This document shows positions 19,044 through 27,710 of a stretch of 64,000 nt of DNA, piece after piece. Under the pieces are notes generated by a model that saw only the letters and a list, made by a program, of their open reading frames with translations, was not told where the DNA came from and did no database searches. Within the stretch, counting starts at the first letter, position 1. Every line of letters starts with the position of its first letter. The translations under genes were made by a program, and so were the position numbers. Origin of the DNA: Alteromonas gilva (GTDB lineage: Bacteria > Pseudomonadota > Gammaproteobacteria > Enterobacterales > Alteromonadaceae); the NCBI RefSeq assembly GCF_028595265.1, contig NZ_JAQQXP010000001.1:620001-684000 (forward strand), given 5' to 3'.

Positions 19044-20096
19044 TTACTTACTGATAAGCTTGGTCGTACGTTTATTGAGGTCGGCAGGGTCTACCACTGG
19101 CCAGTCGTTATCCCAGCTAATGGGCAGAATACGCAGTTTTTGCACCGCGTTGTCTGCTGTTTCGTAAGCATGCAATACCAGATAGTCTTTACCGTCGAAG
19201 GTATACGCGGCGTTGTGGCCAAGTGCAACCCAGTCGTCATTGCCTTCAATAACCAGGGTGCCGCCGCCTTCGTTCAGTGATTTACCATCACGGTCAAGAT
19301 AAGGGCCCGTCACATCTTTACTGCGGCCAACGCGCACATTGTAAGTACTGTCCATACCGCGGCAGCATTTATCAAAGGATACAAACAGGTAATAATAACC
19401 GTTTTGCTTAAAGATATACGGTGCTTCAATGGCGCCTTCACCCGGGTCAGCATCATTACTTAAATTAGCACCAGGACGCTTAGCAATAGAATACCATTCT
19501 TCTGGCTGAGCAAGTCTCACCATGTCATCGTCGAGTTTAACCAGCTTCAGACCATCCCAGAACGAGCCAAAACTCATCCAGGCGTTTCCGTCGTCGTCCT
19601 CAACAATGGCCGGATCGATAGCATTCCAGTGATCGCGGTTGGGTACTGATTCCACAACGATGCCGTAATCAATCCACTTATAATCGGCAGAATCCGGATC
19701 AAGGGTTTCATTAACCGTTACACCAATCGCGGAGGTATTTTTACCGAATGCTGACACCGAATAATACAGGTAAAACTTACCGTCTTTTTCGTAAACGTCC
19801 GGCGCCCACAAATGGCCGTTAAAGCTTGGTGAGATGCGCTTTGCCCAGCTCGGTTCGTCAGGGAAAACCCGTCCGGTCAGCGACCAGTTTTCCATGTCTT
19901 TGGATTCGTAGTAGGTAATACCCGGGCCGGTGCTGAACACGTAATAGGTGTCGCCTTCTTTGGCCATTACCGGATCATGCACTTCAACTTGTTTTGCCTG
20001 TGCACCGCAGCCCATCAAAAAAGCGCCGCTGATCAGGCCGGTTATTGCTGTGCGGAAAGTCTTCGCACTGATTGCCAATTTTCGTTCTAAAATCAT
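19044..20096 (-). CDS. GH43 endo-arabinanase-like lipoprotein
   Basis: This 350-residue five-bladed beta-propeller glycoside hydrolase of family GH43 probably cuts alpha-1,5-arabinan. The lipobox LMGC places it on a membrane surface. The three GH43 acidic residues can be assigned: Asp in VHDPVMAK (general base), Asp in WNAIDPAIV (pKa modulator) and Glu in AIEAPYIF (general acid); GHLWAPDV and FVSFDKCCRG are typical of endo-arabinanases. The start is supported by GAGG upstream of the ATG. It is divergent from a second GH43 gene, and the shared 133-bp gap contains the TGTAATACAATATT motif. Arabinan is a pectin side chain, which fits the surrounding lyases. Confidence 0.87.
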   Translation of the reverse strand: MILERKLAISAKTFRTAITGLISGAFLMGCGAQAKQVEVHDPVMAKEGDTYYVFSTGPGITYYESKDMENWSLTGRVFPDEPSWAKRISPSFNGHLWAPDVYEKDGKFYLYYSVSAFGKNTSAIGVTVNETLDPDSADYKWIDYGIVVESVPNRDHWNAIDPAIVEDDDGNAWMSFGSFWDGLKLVKLDDDMVRLAQPEEWYSIAKRPGANLSNDADPGEGAIEAPYIFKQNGYYYLFVSFDKCCRGMDSTYNVRVGRSKDVTGPYLDRDGKSLNEGGGTLVIEGNDDWVALGHNAAYTFDGKDYLVLHAYETADNAVQKLRILPISWDNDWPVVDPADLNKRTTKLISK

Positions 20097-20150
20097 TTTT
20101 ACCTCAACACAAAAAGCGTTTGCCTACTATAGCAATAATCATGTTAAATA

Positions 20151-20164
20151 TGTAATACAATATT
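20151..20164. promoter_or_regulatory. Candidate GntR-type operator between the two GH43 genes
   Basis: TGTAATACAATATT lies in the divergent promoter region of the GH43 genes. It matches sites at 25645-25658 (minus strand) and 27649-27664, giving consensus TGTAATAYAATATK. The copy at 25645 sits in front of a GntR-family gene, a likely source of the binding protein. Confidence 0.55.
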
Positions 20165-20229
20165 AATAATTGATTAGCAATTTGACAACTGTCAATTTCA
20201 ATTGTGTGAATAATGATAACGGAGCAATT

Positions 20230-21261
20230 ATGGTTAATGATAATAACGTGCTAACAAACACGATACGTTTTGCCTGTATTTTACTGACCACCTTGTGTAT
20301 CAGCCCTGCTTGGGCGACAACACTGGAACCTATTGATAATCCTATTGTAGTTCAGCGCGCCGACCCATGGATTGTGCGGCACGATGACGGTTGCTATACC
20401 TTTATTGGTTCATCACCCAAGTTCGATGAAATTGAGTTGCGTTCGGCATGTCGCTTAAACGATCTTAAAATAGCCGAGCCAAAAGTGATTTGGCGGAAAA
20501 AGGAAAAAGGCCCCATGAGTGTTAACATTTGGGCGCCAGAATTACATGAAGTGGATGGCGACTGGTATATTTATTTTGCCGCAGGCAATGCCGATCAGCC
20601 CTTCAGTATTCGCATGTATGCGCTAAAAAATACGGCCGAAAACCCCATGGAAGGAGAATGGACCGAAGCCGGGCAGATAGAAACCCCGGTTGACTCGTTC
20701 TCACTCGATGCCACGAGCTTTGAACATCAGGGCACTCGTTACTTAGTTTGGGCGCAGCAGGATGCCGACCGCTCCTACAACTCGGCGCTGTGGATTGCCG
20801 AGATGGACTCGCCAACCTCAATTAAGTTTGACACTATCGCAGTAATTACCGAGCCAACGCTGGACTGGGAAGTACAAGGCTACAAGGTAAATGAAGGCGC
20901 AGCCGTGCTGGTTCGCCACGGGCGTGTCTTTATTACCTACTCAGCCAGTGCTACCGATCATCGCTACGCCATGGGGTTATTGTGGGCCGATGAAGACGCT
21001 GATTTACTTGACCCCGACAGCTGGCATAAAAAACCTGAGCCGGTTTTTACCACCAATGCTGCAGTGGGCCGTTTTGGGCCTGGTCATAACAGCTTTGTAA
21101 AAGCCGAGGACGGAGTCACTGATTTAATGATTTATCACAGCCGTGATTATAAAGAGCTGCGTGGAACACCACTGACTGATCCTAATCGCCATGCCAGAGC
21201 GCGGGTAATCTATTGGGATGCCGAAGGTTTTCCTGTTTTCAGACCTGAGTTAGTTGATTAG
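20230..21261 (+). CDS. Secreted GH43 arabinosidase-like protein
   Basis: This 343-residue GH43 glycoside hydrolase probably releases arabinose from arabinan or arabino-oligosaccharides. After a signal peptide ending AWA come QRADPWIVRH (general base Asp), IWAPELHEVDGDWYIYFAAG, SLDATSF, and GYKVNEGAAVL with the likely general acid Glu. ATG 20230 follows ACGGAG and begins the signal peptide; the frame remains open 60 bp upstream but has no ribosome site there. It is divergent from an endo-arabinanase lipoprotein gene, so the pair could act in sequence. Exact specificity (arabinofuranosidase or xylosidase) cannot be decided here. Confidence 0.8.
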   Translation: MVNDNNVLTNTIRFACILLTTLCISPAWATTLEPIDNPIVVQRADPWIVRHDDGCYTFIGSSPKFDEIELRSACRLNDLKIAEPKVIWRKKEKGPMSVNIWAPELHEVDGDWYIYFAAGNADQPFSIRMYALKNTAENPMEGEWTEAGQIETPVDSFSLDATSFEHQGTRYLVWAQQDADRSYNSALWIAEMDSPTSIKFDTIAVITEPTLDWEVQGYKVNEGAAVLVRHGRVFITYSASATDHRYAMGLLWADEDADLLDPDSWHKKPEPVFTTNAAVGRFGPGHNSFVKAEDGVTDLMIYHSRDYKELRGTPLTDPNRHARARVIYWDAEGFPVFRPELVD

Positions 21262-21296
21262 TAAAAGATTACTGACACATCATAAATCCTCATTCG

Positions 21297-21328
21297 GCCA
21301 GTCTCGCTATTGTCAGACTGGCTTTTTT
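21297..21328 (+). terminator. Intrinsic terminator after the GH43 gene
   Basis: GCCAGTCT and AGACTGGC form a perfect 8-bp stem with a 10-base loop followed by six T. The roughly 240 bp from here to the next gene hold no other feature I recognise. Confidence 0.85.
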
Positions 21329-21570
21329 GGGTGTATAGCACTATGGCCAGTATGACTAGCGCGATGCCCATCGCAGCCGCCCCGAGTGCCGTGGATGAAA
21401 GTGGGGGCTCACTACACCGGGACTAACGCCCACAATGCCGGTAAACGGCTTAAACTCTCTGGTAAGTTTCATATTTAACTCAAAAAGCAATAAGCGTTGG
21501 TTTGTATGGACAGCTTGTGGTTTGCTCATTAGCACCGCGTACTACAAAAGTGAAAATAGCGATGCAATGG

Positions 21571-22911
21571 ATGAAGCGCACATTAATGCCACTCTTAACA
21601 GGCTTGTTCGTAATGCTGCCGGTATTTACCGTCACAGCGAAAATTGGCGATACGTTTCCCTCGGAGAGGCAGGTACTTAACGATCCCGTTACCGGGGTCA
21701 AACTGGCTTTTTTAACCAGTGCCGCAAAAGGTGACTCAAAGATCTATCCTACCCATCCGCAGTGGACCAGTGATGGTGAGTGGTTGGTATTTCGCTCTGA
21801 CCGGGTGCCAGGTGAGGCGATGGCGGTAAACGAAGCCGATGGCAGACTGGTGCAAGTCAGCGAAGGTGGATATTTTGGTATGCTGGTAAATGCGCAGCAA
21901 TCAAATACGCTGTATCTGATGCGCGACCCCAAAGTGTCCGCTGACCAGCAGCCCCGTTATGGTCAGAATAACAACGATAAGCAGATCATTGCGGTGGATA
22001 TGCAGCAGTTACTGACGGATGTGACCGCGGGTCAGGTAAAGAGTGCCAAGCACTATCAGAGGGTTGTTGGCACTGTTCCCGCCGCTATGGGCGCTGGTGG
22101 TGATATGGCGCTGGATGCGGCGGAAGATGTCATTTACTTCCGCATTGGTCGCAAGGAAGCAGCGCGGCATATTGATGACAGCATACCCATCGAGTCAAAT
22201 TTTGGCCCACGAAATATGGGCGCAGGCCCCACAGGTATCGCCAGTATGGATGTGCGCACTGGCAAAATAGAGATGGTCGTCGCGCTGCCCTTTCAATTAG
22301 GGCATATTCAAACTAATCCCTGGGTACCCAGAGAATTGATATTTTGCTGGGAGACTGGCGGCAAGTCACCACAACGCATGTGGACGATGAAAGTCGGTGG
22401 GCCGGTCAAACCGTTGTACCCGGAAGCGGACTATGAATGGGTAACCCATGAAGCGGTGATCACCGCCGATGAGGTAGCGTTTGCTATCATGGGACACCGT
22501 GATATTGGTACCAATGACGGATGGGGGCCATCAGCGAGCCGTGCTAAGCCTACCGGATTAGGCATTGTTAATCTGCGTAGCGGGGAAATGCGTATAGCCG
22601 GGCAAACCCGCAGCGGCAGTGGGCTATGGCATGTGCATGGCTCGCCGGACGGGCGATGGGCAGTAGGCGACGATTTTAGCCGAAGCCTGTATCTGATAGA
22701 CCGCACCACCGATGAAATGATGCTGTTGAGCACCGGCCATAAACCGACGGCAAAAGACCATACCCATCCCACGTTTAGCCGTGACGGGACTAAGATCCAA
22801 ATCCAGTCGGCGATGCTGGCAACAGACGATCGCAGTCTGAATATCGCCGTGATCTATTTACCTGAAAAGTTGCTCAAACGCGATTACCGCGAAGTTAAAC
22901 GCCTGGATTAA
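21571..22911 (+). CDS. Secreted beta-propeller protein, oligogalacturonate lyase (PL22)-like
   Basis: This 446-residue protein has repeated PD40/WD40-like blades, for example HPQWTSDGEWLVFRSDR near the N terminus and HPTFSRDGTKIQIQSAM near the C terminus, a layout seen in PL22 oligogalacturonate lyases. Those enzymes convert unsaturated digalacturonate to DKI monomers. Unlike typical cytoplasmic PL22 enzymes it begins with a hydrophobic signal (LLTGLFVMLPVFTVTA), so it should act in the periplasm or outside. The start at ATG 21571 is chosen for the signal peptide; ATG 21562 is also possible. Its stop overlaps by 4 bases the end of the convergent esterase gene. Assignment to PL22 is by pattern and context and could instead be a non-catalytic TolB-like propeller. 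Confidence 0.65.
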   Translation: MKRTLMPLLTGLFVMLPVFTVTAKIGDTFPSERQVLNDPVTGVKLAFLTSAAKGDSKIYPTHPQWTSDGEWLVFRSDRVPGEAMAVNEADGRLVQVSEGGYFGMLVNAQQSNTLYLMRDPKVSADQQPRYGQNNNDKQIIAVDMQQLLTDVTAGQVKSAKHYQRVVGTVPAAMGAGGDMALDAAEDVIYFRIGRKEAARHIDDSIPIESNFGPRNMGAGPTGIASMDVRTGKIEMVVALPFQLGHIQTNPWVPRELIFCWETGGKSPQRMWTMKVGGPVKPLYPEADYEWVTHEAVITADEVAFAIMGHRDIGTNDGWGPSASRAKPTGLGIVNLRSGEMRIAGQTRSGSGLWHVHGSPDGRWAVGDDFSRSLYLIDRTTDEMMLLSTGHKPTAKDHTHPTFSRDGTKIQIQSAMLATDDRSLNIAVIYLPEKLLKRDYREVKRLD

Positions 22912-23810
22912 TCCGTTGCACACTGTCGCTCCAACAGGTTAACACTGTTAGCGAATTGCTCACCCAACTGAAGGTAGTCGGCTGAATGATAGTGCCAGCC
23001 GTCTTCCAGATGGGTGAAGCTTTCTGTGACGGTGACCAGCGCAGCGCAGGTATCCTGCTCAACAAAATCCAGTTGTGCCTGTTGTACCACACTCCCCCAG
23101 TTCATACGCAGGCCGTCTTCCGGATCCATCTTCGAATCGGTAATTTTGCCCATGACAACAGGCAATGATGCATCACGAAGTGCGGCACGAAACAGCGCCA
23201 TTATGTGCTGTAAGTTGCTCATATAGCGATGCGCGGTAATGTCGCTGTGATAGGCATCCGATTCACCCTGCATCCAGATGATGCCAGCGGGAATTAGTTT
23301 GTCAGCTTCACCATCACCATCAATATCCTGCTCGCTAAACGCATGCCGGAGCGTGGTCAGGAAATGATCATACTGATTGATACCATTCCCTCTGCGATAG
23401 TCAGGGAACCAGTTGTTGCCCACGCCGTAGCCAAGCGCTGAGCCGCCCAACGCGTATTTAATAATTGCCACAGACTGATTTTTATTAATTGCGGCGATAC
23501 GATGACCAAAACTCAACTCCGGACCAAAGTGCTCAGAACGGACGTTAGCGCTGCCGTCACTGCCAAAATTCAGACCAAATCCTGGCTGCAGTGTATCCCA
23601 TACACCCAGGCCGCCATCCGGTTTAAAATCGGCTGCCGGGTTGCCTGTGAATATCCTCACATCTTTTAGCGGCCTGAGGTAGTCCTTGGGTAATTCGCTA
23701 TTGTTACCAAACCCTTCCATATTTGACTGGCCACCCAGGTAATACACCTTGTAGGTTTTAGCGCACAGGGCAGGGCTGATAATGAGTAATAACAGAATGA
23801 GTCGTAACAT
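22908..23810 (-). CDS. Secreted SASA/CE6-type carbohydrate acetylesterase
   Basis: This 300-residue SGNH-fold esterase is of the sialate O-acetylesterase (SASA) group, which also includes CE6 acetylxylan esterases. Motifs are GGQSNMEGFG with the nucleophile Ser, GIIWMQGESDAY (block with conserved Gln-Gly-Glu), and a C-terminal DGWHYHSADYLQLG that supplies the Asp/His pair. A signal peptide ends ALCAK. ATG 23810 is preferred because GGAGAGG lies upstream, over an in-frame ATG at 23897 that would put 29 residues before the signal. It may remove acetyl groups from pectin or hemicellulose before lyase action. The gene is convergent with the PL22-like gene, sharing overlapping stop codons. Confidence 0.8.
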   Translation of the reverse strand: MLRLILLLLIISPALCAKTYKVYYLGGQSNMEGFGNNSELPKDYLRPLKDVRIFTGNPAADFKPDGGLGVWDTLQPGFGLNFGSDGSANVRSEHFGPELSFGHRIAAINKNQSVAIIKYALGGSALGYGVGNNWFPDYRRGNGINQYDHFLTTLRHAFSEQDIDGDGEADKLIPAGIIWMQGESDAYHSDITAHRYMSNLQHIMALFRAALRDASLPVVMGKITDSKMDPEDGLRMNWGSVVQQAQLDFVEQDTCAALVTVTESFTHLEDGWHYHSADYLQLGEQFANSVNLLERQCATD

Positions 23811-23916
23811 AAAAAAGCCTCTCCATTTTGAGCAGTGAGCGCCGCAGTATCCGGGCTTACTGTTAATTTTTATTGGCGCAAGGTAGCTCGTTAGCATAGC
23901 TACCCGCTAAAACAAC

Positions 23917-23948
23917 AAAGCCGGTAACAGGGACCTGTTACCGGCTTT
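23917..23948 (-). terminator. Strong hairpin terminator after the SSS symporter gene
   Basis: AAAGCCGGTAACAGG pairs perfectly with CCTGTTACCGGCTTT over a 2-base loop. It lies 24 bp past the symporter stop on the minus strand and ends in a TTTGTTGTTTT stretch. Confidence 0.85.
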
Positions 23949-23971
23949 GACTTTAAACGCTTACCGCTTGT

Positions 23972-25600
23972 TTACCAGAAGCGGATATAGATAAACGCGG
24001 TAATACCTAAAATACCCGCGGTATGGATATAGTCCCACTTATCCAGGCCGGCGATCACTTCACTCATGGTGCCTTTACCCAGCGTGCGGAAGGTCAGGCC
24101 TTTCAGTTTTTCTTCACTGGCGCGCGCGGTAAACATGCTGATAACAATCATAATAACGGTAACCAGCACGAACAACAGAATACAGTAGTACAACCAGTTC
24201 ATCTCAACAATCCAGGCGAAGCTGGTACCGGCCAGACTATCTCTGAACGGCAGCAGTACCAAACGAATCATACCGAGTACAAACCCTGACACCAGGCCAT
24301 AGTAGCCCGCTGCCGGCGTAATACGGCGGCTAACCAGGCCGAGCAGGAATACTGCTGCGATCCCCGGGGCGATAAGCGACTGAACGCTTTGCAGGTATTC
24401 ATAGAGTACGTCTGCAATCAGGCTCATTACCGGGATCCACAAAATACCCAGAACCACGATCACGACGGTGGCAATACGACCCACTTGCAGCAAGTGTTTC
24501 TCGCTCGACTCAGGCTTAAACTTTTTATAAAAGTCGATAGTAAACAGCGTCGCTGACGAGTTAAACAAAGATGCCAGTGAGCTCATTAATGCTGCCACTA
24601 AACCACCGATGACAATACCTTTTACCCCTGACGGTAACAACTGGGATACCAATGTGGGGAACGCCTGGTCGGCGCTGGCATAGTCAATGATGCCTTTTTC
24701 TTTCAAAGCGACGGCAATCATGCCCGGCACCAGGAAGATAAATACGGGTAAAAGCTTCAGGTAACCGGCAAACATAGTACCACGGCGGGCTTCTTTAATG
24801 CCTTTAGCAGAAAGTACACGCTGAACGATGTACTGGTCGGTACACCAGTACCAGAAACCAATAATAAAGGAGCCAAATATAATCCCCGGCCACGGGAACT
24901 CTGCATCACTGGCACTGCGGATAAGGTGCATATTGGCATCGTTAATGCGCTCTACTTCGGCCCAGCCGCCGGCCTGTTCGAGGCCCACTACCAGAATCAC
25001 CACAGAACCAATAATTAGCACTGGCGTTTGCAGTACCGAGGTCCACATAATGGCTTTCATACCGCCGAGTACCGTGTAGATACCGGTAATAATGACCAGG
25101 CCTAATGCGGAAATCCAGAAGAAGTCGATACCGAACATCGTATCGATTCCCAGAATCGTCTTAAACGCAATTCCCCCTGCGTAAACCGTTACTGCTACTT
25201 TGGTGAGTACATAGCTGACCAGTGATATCACCGACAGAAAGCTCCGGGCTTTGGAGTTGTAGCGGCGTTCAAGAAATTCCGGCATGGTGTACACTTTACT
25301 GCTCCAGTAAAAGGGTACAAAAAACCAGCCTAATAACAGGATAATCCAGGATTGCAGCTCCCAATGGGCTAATGCCATACCTGATTGAGCCCCAGAACCT
25401 GATAAGCCAACCAAGTGCTCAGACCCAATGTTCGAGGCAAAAATCGACGCACCAATAACCAACCAGCTAGCGTTCCGGCCTGCTAAAAAGTAATCAGCAG
25501 TGTCTTCTTCCTTTTGACGCATGGACATGCCCACAACGCCTATCAGTAAAACAAAAAAACCGGCTAAAACGAGCCAGTCCAGAGTACTTAATTCAACCAT
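23972..25600 (-). CDS. Sodium/solute symporter (SSS family)
   Basis: This 542-residue inner-membrane symporter of the SSS family (SLC5-like) has about 13-14 helices. Diagnostic segments are DYFLAGRNASWLVIGASIFASNIGSEHLVGLSGSG near the N terminus, YTMPEFLERRYN, and SSLASLFNSSATLFTIDFYKKF in the C-terminal half. Such proteins couple Na+ entry to uptake of sugars, uronates or other small solutes. It is divergent from a GntR regulator gene across a 280-bp region with a TGTAATATAATATT motif, so it is probably controlled by that regulator. Arabinose, galacturonate or a related monosaccharide is a reasonable but unproven substrate. The AAGGT before the ATG supports the start. Confidence 0.88.
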   Translation of the reverse strand: MVELSTLDWLVLAGFFVLLIGVVGMSMRQKEEDTADYFLAGRNASWLVIGASIFASNIGSEHLVGLSGSGAQSGMALAHWELQSWIILLLGWFFVPFYWSSKVYTMPEFLERRYNSKARSFLSVISLVSYVLTKVAVTVYAGGIAFKTILGIDTMFGIDFFWISALGLVIITGIYTVLGGMKAIMWTSVLQTPVLIIGSVVILVVGLEQAGGWAEVERINDANMHLIRSASDAEFPWPGIIFGSFIIGFWYWCTDQYIVQRVLSAKGIKEARRGTMFAGYLKLLPVFIFLVPGMIAVALKEKGIIDYASADQAFPTLVSQLLPSGVKGIVIGGLVAALMSSLASLFNSSATLFTIDFYKKFKPESSEKHLLQVGRIATVVIVVLGILWIPVMSLIADVLYEYLQSVQSLIAPGIAAVFLLGLVSRRITPAAGYYGLVSGFVLGMIRLVLLPFRDSLAGTSFAWIVEMNWLYYCILLFVLVTVIMIVISMFTARASEEKLKGLTFRTLGKGTMSEVIAGLDKWDYIHTAGILGITAFIYIRFW

Positions 25601-25644
25601 GAAAATACCTTGATACCATGATGATCAATTTAAACAGATTAAAA

Positions 25645-25658
25645 AATATTATATTACA
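25645..25658. promoter_or_regulatory. Candidate GntR-type operator, symporter/regulator divergent region
   Basis: On the minus strand this reads TGTAATATAATATT, 44 bp upstream of the symporter start. It matches the sites at 20151 and 27649. The adjacent 280-bp region is AT-rich and contains no gene. Confidence 0.6.
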
Positions 25659-25880
25659 AAACAGCTGATGGGAAGCTTTTTGTTAAAACAGCGTTAAAAC
25701 CCAGAAGGTTAATTTATCACACTTTTACAACGAAAATTTTTTAAACGCTTGCACGCAGGGGCCTTACAACTCTATGATGGCGGTAATAATATTAACAAAA
25801 CAGGCAACATGAATCATCGATAGTCTAAGATATTATTTATTCATTCATGATTAAAGCCGTTAGCAAAAAGATAATTACCT

Positions 25881-26600
25881 ATGGCGCGAATTGAGAACCT
25901 GAACCTATCGCAACGTGTGACCAATGAATTGGGTAAAGCGATTATCGCGGGAGTCTATGGCGAAGGCTCCGGGCTTCCCACTGAGGCACAGTTGTGTAAT
26001 GAGTATGGTATAAGCCGAACTGCTGTGCGTGAAGCGGTTAAAATGCTGGCTGCAAAGGGGCTGATCTCGTCCCGGCCGCGTCAGGGAATTCGGGTTGAGC
26101 CGCCCGAAAACTGGAACTTATATGACACCAGCGTGCTCGGTTGGATGTTTGAGAGCAGCCCTTCACTGTTGGTATTAAAAGAGTTTTTACAAATGCGTCT
26201 GGCTATCGAACCGCAAGCGGCAGCGTTAGCTGCAAAACACGGTACGCCGCAAGCCATTGCGCAAATTGAAGTGGCGTTAAATGCCATGGACAATGCCGCG
26301 CAAACCGACGGCTCTATACATGACAGCGACGTGGAGTTTCATACTGCAATACTGCTTGCCAGTGGCAATCGCTTTTTTTACCAACTCCGAGACTTTATTA
26401 GCACTGCATTAAATGTGAGTTTTCAGTACACCACAAATGCAAAAGACAGCCTGCAAACGATTGCCGATGAACATAGAAAGATTTTTCAGGCGATCAAGAA
26501 CGGCGAGGCTGAGCGTGCCAAAAATATGATGGCTTATTTGATCGATGAAGCCATGGCATACATAGAACTGAAAATTAATGAAGCAGAGTTAACCGCATAA
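25881..26600 (+). CDS. GntR/FadR-family transcriptional regulator
   Basis: This 239-residue regulator has an N-terminal winged helix (residues about 10-75: LPTEAQLCNEYGISRTAVREAVKMLAAKGLI followed by SRPRQGIRV) and an all-helical FCD ligand-binding domain (EFLQMRLAIEPQAAALAAKH, DVEFHTAILLASGNRFFYQ). FadR-group members with FCD domains usually sense small carboxylates or sugar acids. It is divergent from the SSS symporter and 61 bp upstream of the SDR gene, and three similar TGTAATA-type sites occur near genes of this cluster, so it likely controls arabinose or uronate catabolism. The ribosome site is weak. The ligand is not known. Confidence 0.88.
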   Translation: MARIENLNLSQRVTNELGKAIIAGVYGEGSGLPTEAQLCNEYGISRTAVREAVKMLAAKGLISSRPRQGIRVEPPENWNLYDTSVLGWMFESSPSLLVLKEFLQMRLAIEPQAAALAAKHGTPQAIAQIEVALNAMDNAAQTDGSIHDSDVEFHTAILLASGNRFFYQLRDFISTALNVSFQYTTNAKDSLQTIADEHRKIFQAIKNGEAERAKNMMAYLIDEAMAYIELKINEAELTA

Positions 26601-26661
26601 TTATAAGTAACGGAATCGTTGATAAAGTGAATACAGTGCCAATTTTAATCGTGAGTTGTCT

Positions 26662-27441
26662 ATGACGCAGACGCCCGAAACAGCAGCCCAATACCCAAGT
26701 TTGCGCAATCGCAGCGTGTTTATTACCGGCGGTGGTACCGGTATTGGCGAAGTGATGGTCGAACGCTTTTGCGCGCAGGGTGCCAATGTGTGTTTTGTGG
26801 ATGTTAACATTCCAAAGAGTGAAGCGTTGGTTGAGCGAGTGGCGCAAAGCGAAGGTGGTAAAGCCGTTTTTATCGAATGTGACTTGCGTGACATAAAGGC
26901 GCTCCAGGCCGCTATAGCTGAAGCCGGAAGAATTAACGGCGACATTAGCGTGCTAATCAATAATGCCGCAGATGATACGCGTCATGAGTTTGAACAGGTC
27001 GATGAGGAATACTGGAACGACCGCGTGAATGTGAATTTACGTCCGAGCTTTTTTGCAGCACAAGCCGTTGTTGAACAAATGCGCCGTTGTGGTGGTGGCA
27101 GTGTGGTGAATATGGGCTCGGTAAGCTGGCGTCAGAAGCAAACCTGTATGCCTGTTTACACCACTGCTAAAGCCGCCATTGATGGTCTTACGCGCACTCT
27201 GGCTGCCAAACTGGGACCTGATCATATCAGGGTCAATACACTGGTACCGGGCTGGGTAATGACCGAACGGCAAATGACCCGCTGGGCTAGCCCTGACATC
27301 GTTCAGGAAGTGCAACAAGCGCAGTGTATTCATAAAACACTACTTCCTATTGATATCGCTAATGCCGCGTTATTTTTAGCTGCTGACGATAGCAAAATGA
27401 TGACAGCGCAAACGTTAATCATTGACGCTGGTTGGGTATAA
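26662..27441 (+). CDS. SDR dehydrogenase, similar to D-xylose/L-arabinose 1-dehydrogenase
   Basis: This 259-residue short-chain dehydrogenase has a TGGGTGIG cofactor motif, an INNAADD segment and the catalytic set Ser153, Tyr166, Lys170 (YTTAK). The overall sequence, in particular YPSL..R.VFITGGGTGIG, DDTRHEFEQVDEEYWNDRVNVNLR and the C-terminal IDAGWV, closely follows the Caulobacter XylB D-xylose 1-dehydrogenase as I remember it. The likely reaction is oxidation of an aldose (xylose or arabinose) to its lactone with NAD(P)+. ATG 26662 is used; an in-frame TTG at 26656 is the alternative. With arabinan-degrading enzymes upstream and a lactonase downstream, L-arabinose is the favoured substrate by inference. 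Confidence 0.8.
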   Translation: MTQTPETAAQYPSLRNRSVFITGGGTGIGEVMVERFCAQGANVCFVDVNIPKSEALVERVAQSEGGKAVFIECDLRDIKALQAAIAEAGRINGDISVLINNAADDTRHEFEQVDEEYWNDRVNVNLRPSFFAAQAVVEQMRRCGGGSVVNMGSVSWRQKQTCMPVYTTAKAAIDGLTRTLAAKLGPDHIRVNTLVPGWVMTERQMTRWASPDIVQEVQQAQCIHKTLLPIDIANAALFLAADDSKMMTAQTLIIDAGWV

Positions 27442-27648
27442 GGCGTTACTGAACGTCTTGTCCCTGCTGTATAACATCCCGTTCCCTTCTTAACTGAATA
27501 AGCAGCTTAATCAATAATAGCCCACTTTTTATTCTGGGCTCTGCGTGTTCAGGGTTGTAACACGCACAGAACATCGGGCTTTATCACCTTTATCGCTCAC
27601 TGAAATGTTGCAAAAATGTTTACAATCTGGCACTGTGCAGGGGTTAAA

Positions 27649-27664
27649 TGTAATATAATATGTA
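27649..27664. promoter_or_regulatory. Candidate GntR-type operator upstream of the TauE/SafE gene
   Basis: TGTAATATAATATGTA lies 47 bp before the TTG start of the exporter gene. It is the third copy of the TGTAATAYAATATK pattern in the catabolic cluster. A short hairpin, AGCCCA/TGGGCT at 27519-27540, after the SDR gene, may end the preceding transcript. Confidence 0.55.
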
Positions 27665-27710
27665 AATTTAAAGTAACCTCAGTTTCTGAGGGGCGTAAAG
27701 GATTATTTGC

